A stretch of 6,113 nt of DNA, taken from CAZDRB01 sp964507925 (lineage in GTDB: Bacteria > Patescibacteriota > Microgenomatia > UBA1400 > UBA12108). The position numbers and the translations under genes are program-made. The notes beneath the pieces are model-generated. The model had not been told where the DNA came from and searched no databases. It was given only the letters and a program-made list of their open reading frames with translations. Shown here piece by piece: positions 4,722 through 6,113 of the stretch (position 1 is its first letter; each line of letters opens with the position of its first letter). The stretch covers positions 1-6,113 of the forward strand of contig CAZDRB010000040.1 in assembly GCA_964507925.1 (NCBI GenBank), read 5' to 3'.

Positions 4722-5383
4722 GAGAGATCTACCTCCAAGTTTACTAGGCTGTTATACCATTTATTGAATTTATTTATATGACCTGGATATGGTCGCTTGT
4801 ATGGCGAGCCTGTGTTGTAGGCGATTGTGAGCTCGGAGGCGCTCAGATCCTCGTAGCGGTCAAAGTTCCTTTTGTGGTACTTACCGATCAAGTCAATATT
4901 CACAGCCGGGTCAAAAAGGCCTTCTGGGCTCCCTCGGTATCCTATGCCCCGCGCGGTACGGTATAAGATCTGCCCCAGACCGTAGGAGGCGTCGCCTATC
5001 CGTGGCTCTTGTCTCACTGCGTAGGTATTGCCACCTGACTCGACCATGATTGTGGCAAAGATCAGATTGGGGTCGAGGTCGTATTTTTCGGCTGAGGCGC
5101 GAATAAGATGTCCGTAGCGTTGCCAGACTAGATTCGCGCGCTCGACGTCGTTTTTGCCCCGAAGTTCTTGAACCTGGATAATCGCGAGAAGCTGCTCGTC
5201 GACCTGAGTAACTGAGGCTGTAGAAACAGTGGGTTGGGAGACGGCGAGGGAGATCGCGAGCGCGAGGGACGAGGTGTATTTGCCTAGATTTTGTAAGTCA
5301 ATGCCCCTGGCAACAAACCAGTCGTAAACGGCGGGATTTTTGGTTTTCAAGGAGTCAAGTAATCCGCCGGTGATTGTGACCAT
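4718..5383 (-). CDS. Lytic transglycosylase, SLT domain, membrane-anchored or exported
   Basis: This is a 221-aa protein with a transglycosylase SLT domain (Pfam SLT, lysozyme-like fold) at about 88-210. Such enzymes cleave the MurNAc-GlcNAc bond of peptidoglycan to make 1,6-anhydro ends, and serve wall turnover or the opening of the wall for secretion, pilus or conjugation machines. Landmarks: catalytic Glu115 in IMVESGGN; SYGLGQI 133-139, the usual S-x-GLxQ motif; and AYNTG 188-192. A moderately hydrophobic stretch at about 39-50 (SLALAISLAVSQ) probably inserts in or crosses the membrane. It is preceded by an unusual 35-residue polar N-terminal part rather than a short basic signal. The gene starts 1 nt after the cyclophilin stop with no Shine-Dalgarno, and overlaps the 40-aa gene by 4 nt. 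Its cellular job is not fixed by the sequence: a phage-type or secretion-associated enzyme is possible. Confidence 0.9.
   Translation of the reverse strand: MVTITGGLLDSLKTKNPAVYDWFVARGIDLQNLGKYTSSLALAISLAVSQPTVSTASVTQVDEQLLAIIQVQELRGKNDVERANLVWQRYGHLIRASAEKYDLDPNLIFATIMVESGGNTYAVRQEPRIGDASYGLGQILYRTARGIGYRGSPEGLFDPAVNIDLIGKYHKRNFDRYEDLSASELTIAYNTGSPYKRPYPGHINKFNKWYNSLVNLEVDLS
4731..4736 (-). promoter_or_regulatory. Strong ribosome binding site for the 40-aa gene
   Basis: GGAGGT reads on the minus strand, 9 nt before the ATG at 4721 and inside the last codons of the transglycosylase gene. It is the only near-perfect Shine-Dalgarno in the window and decides the reality and start of the 40-aa gene. 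Confidence 0.75.
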
Positions 5384-5384
5384 G

Positions 5385-6020
5385 TTATTTTTCGATTATT
5401 TCAACTGAGCTAATCACGACTGGGTCGAGTGGTCGGTCGCTAGGCCCGGTCTTGGCGCTCGCGATCTTGTCCACGACCTCTAGCCCTGATGTAGTCATTC
5501 CAAAGATCACGTAGTTGGGGGGCAATGGATAGTCTGCGTGCATGATAAAAAACTGACTGCCATTGGTATCTGGGCCGGCATTGGCCATCGCGACCACTCC
5601 TCGCTTGTATTCGCCGGTAAAATCTTCGTCCGCGAATCGGTAACCTGGACCACCCATACCTGTCCCTGTTGGGTCGCCACCTTGAATCATAAAGCCAGAG
5701 ATCACGCGGTGAAAGATAACTCCATCATAAAAACCCTCTTTTGCGAGAAAGACAAAGTTGTTGGTTGTGATTGGAGTGTCATTCGAGAGCTCGACCGTAA
5801 TCTCGCCAGCTGTAGTCTTGAGAATTGCAGTATAAGACTTGCCCTCCTCGATTACTTCTTTGGCTTTTTCGTATTCTTTGGTTTTGGTACTTGGCATAGG
5901 ACTAGGCTCCGTAGTAGCTGTTAATTTTGTCTGCTGCTTGTCTGACCCTGGCTTGAATATTATTAGGCCTAGGACAAAGATGATGATTAAGACAAGAGCT
6001 ATGTTTAGATATTTGGTCAT
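5385..6020 (-). CDS. Membrane-anchored cyclophilin-type peptidyl-prolyl cis-trans isomerase
   Basis: This is a 211-aa protein. Residues 5-22 form a single hydrophobic helix after MTKY, acting as an uncleaved anchor or signal sequence. A polar linker rich in T, S, P and K follows at about 24-60, then a cyclophilin domain at about 62-211. Landmarks: FHRVISGFMIQGGDP 103-117 with active-site Arg105; the MGGPGYRFADE loop at about 122-132; NGSQFFI 153-159 with Gln156; and the VIFG turn near 171-174. The tryptophan typical of cyclosporin-sensitive enzymes is absent (YPLPPN there), as in many bacterial forms. It catalyses proline isomerisation of exported proteins outside the membrane. It is the first full gene of a compact run and the transglycosylase follows after 1 nt, suggesting a joint envelope role. 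A TGC-TAAGAT lies 7 nt before the ATG and no Shine-Dalgarno is seen. Confidence 0.95.
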   Translation of the reverse strand: MTKYLNIALVLIIIFVLGLIIFKPGSDKQQTKLTATTEPSPMPSTKTKEYEKAKEVIEEGKSYTAILKTTAGEITVELSNDTPITTNNFVFLAKEGFYDGVIFHRVISGFMIQGGDPTGTGMGGPGYRFADEDFTGEYKRGVVAMANAGPDTNGSQFFIMHADYPLPPNYVIFGMTTSGLEVVDKIASAKTGPSDRPLDPVVISSVEIIEK

Positions 6021-6023
6021 AAA

Positions 6024-6113
6024 CTAGATCTTAGCAGATGGTGCGCCCAGAAGGAATCGGTCTTCGATATTTTTCTGCTGAAAAATTCTCAGAGCCCTGG
6101 CTCGCCGCCGTCG
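6024..6113 (-). CDS. Possible C-terminal end of an upstream gene
   Basis: One minus-strand frame stays open from the window edge to TAG at 6026-6024, giving 29 residues: an Arg-rich start, then LRIFQQKNIEDRFLLGAPS and a short end. The stop is 3 nt before the cyclophilin ATG, matching the tight spacing elsewhere. I recognise no family. A frame this short can be open by chance, and a nested 4-bp hairpin (GAGC-CAGG-GCTC) followed by a T-rich stretch at about 6077-6102 would be compatible with non-coding sequence instead. Confidence 0.3.
   Translation of the reverse strand, partial: RRRRARALRIFQQKNIEDRFLLGAPSAKI
6028..6036 (-). promoter_or_regulatory. Possible extended -10 before the cyclophilin gene
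   Basis: TGC-TAAGAT reads on the minus strand (hexamer at 6033-6028) and ends 7 nt before the ATG at 6020. The arrangement copies that before uvrB (TGC, -10 hexamer, 8 nt, ATG), suggesting a leaderless transcript. No good -35 is seen and the hexamer matches the consensus at four of six positions. Confidence 0.35.

Noticed and set aside
6039..6113. tRNA-like 3' end on the minus strand (TGGGCGC, A, then CCA) preceded by CGAAG...CCTTC
   Set aside because: The T loop reads ACCGATT instead of TTCRANN, the T stem does not pair in register, there is no matching 5' acceptor (GCGCCCA) in the 75 nt available, and no proper anticodon arm can be drawn. It may be a degraded tRNA, but the evidence is not enough to call one.

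Overview
The window looks like a compact bacterial chromosome segment. Genes are packed with 1-34 nt gaps or 4-nt ATGA overlaps, Shine-Dalgarno sequences are mostly absent, there are several very short proteins without recognisable family, and (AACCATC)n micro-repeats sit in protein linkers. Together with a canonical but CPR-flavoured UvrB and single-membrane-anchored envelope proteins, this suggests a Candidate Phyla Radiation (Patescibacteria, perhaps Microgenomates-like) genome. That assignment is inference, not proof. TGA is used as a stop, so the code appears standard.

Layout, left to right. (1) 1-3493, minus strand: the nucleotide excision repair pair uvrB then uvrA, 9 nt apart. uvrA is cut by the window edge and only its N-terminal 486 codons are present. 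(2) 3494-3707: an intergenic region with a divergent promoter pair sharing its -35 area (uvrB leftward, tRNA rightward), followed by about 140 nt dense in hairpins, including a partial duplication of the tRNA 5' end. (3) 3708-3782, plus strand: a complete tRNA-His (GTG). (4) 3785-6020, minus strand: a compact gene run in transcription order of a membrane-anchored cyclophilin-type peptidyl-prolyl isomerase, an SLT-type lytic transglycosylase, then four small unrecognised proteins of 40, 107, 82 and 69 aa. The last of these stops 2 nt from the tRNA 3' end. (5) 6024-6113: possibly the C-terminal end of one more upstream gene.

How the parts work together: UvrA and UvrB form the damage-recognition complex of excision repair. 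The cyclophilin and the transglycosylase both act outside the cytoplasmic membrane (folding, and peptidoglycan cleavage). The four small genes appear co-transcribed with them. They are AT-richer: about 40% GC in five sampled 60-base lines, against about 51% in four sampled uvrB lines and about 51% in two sampled cyclophilin lines. They are the most likely place for undescribed biology, together with the structured leader in front of tRNA-His and the heptanucleotide tandem repeat inside uvrB.
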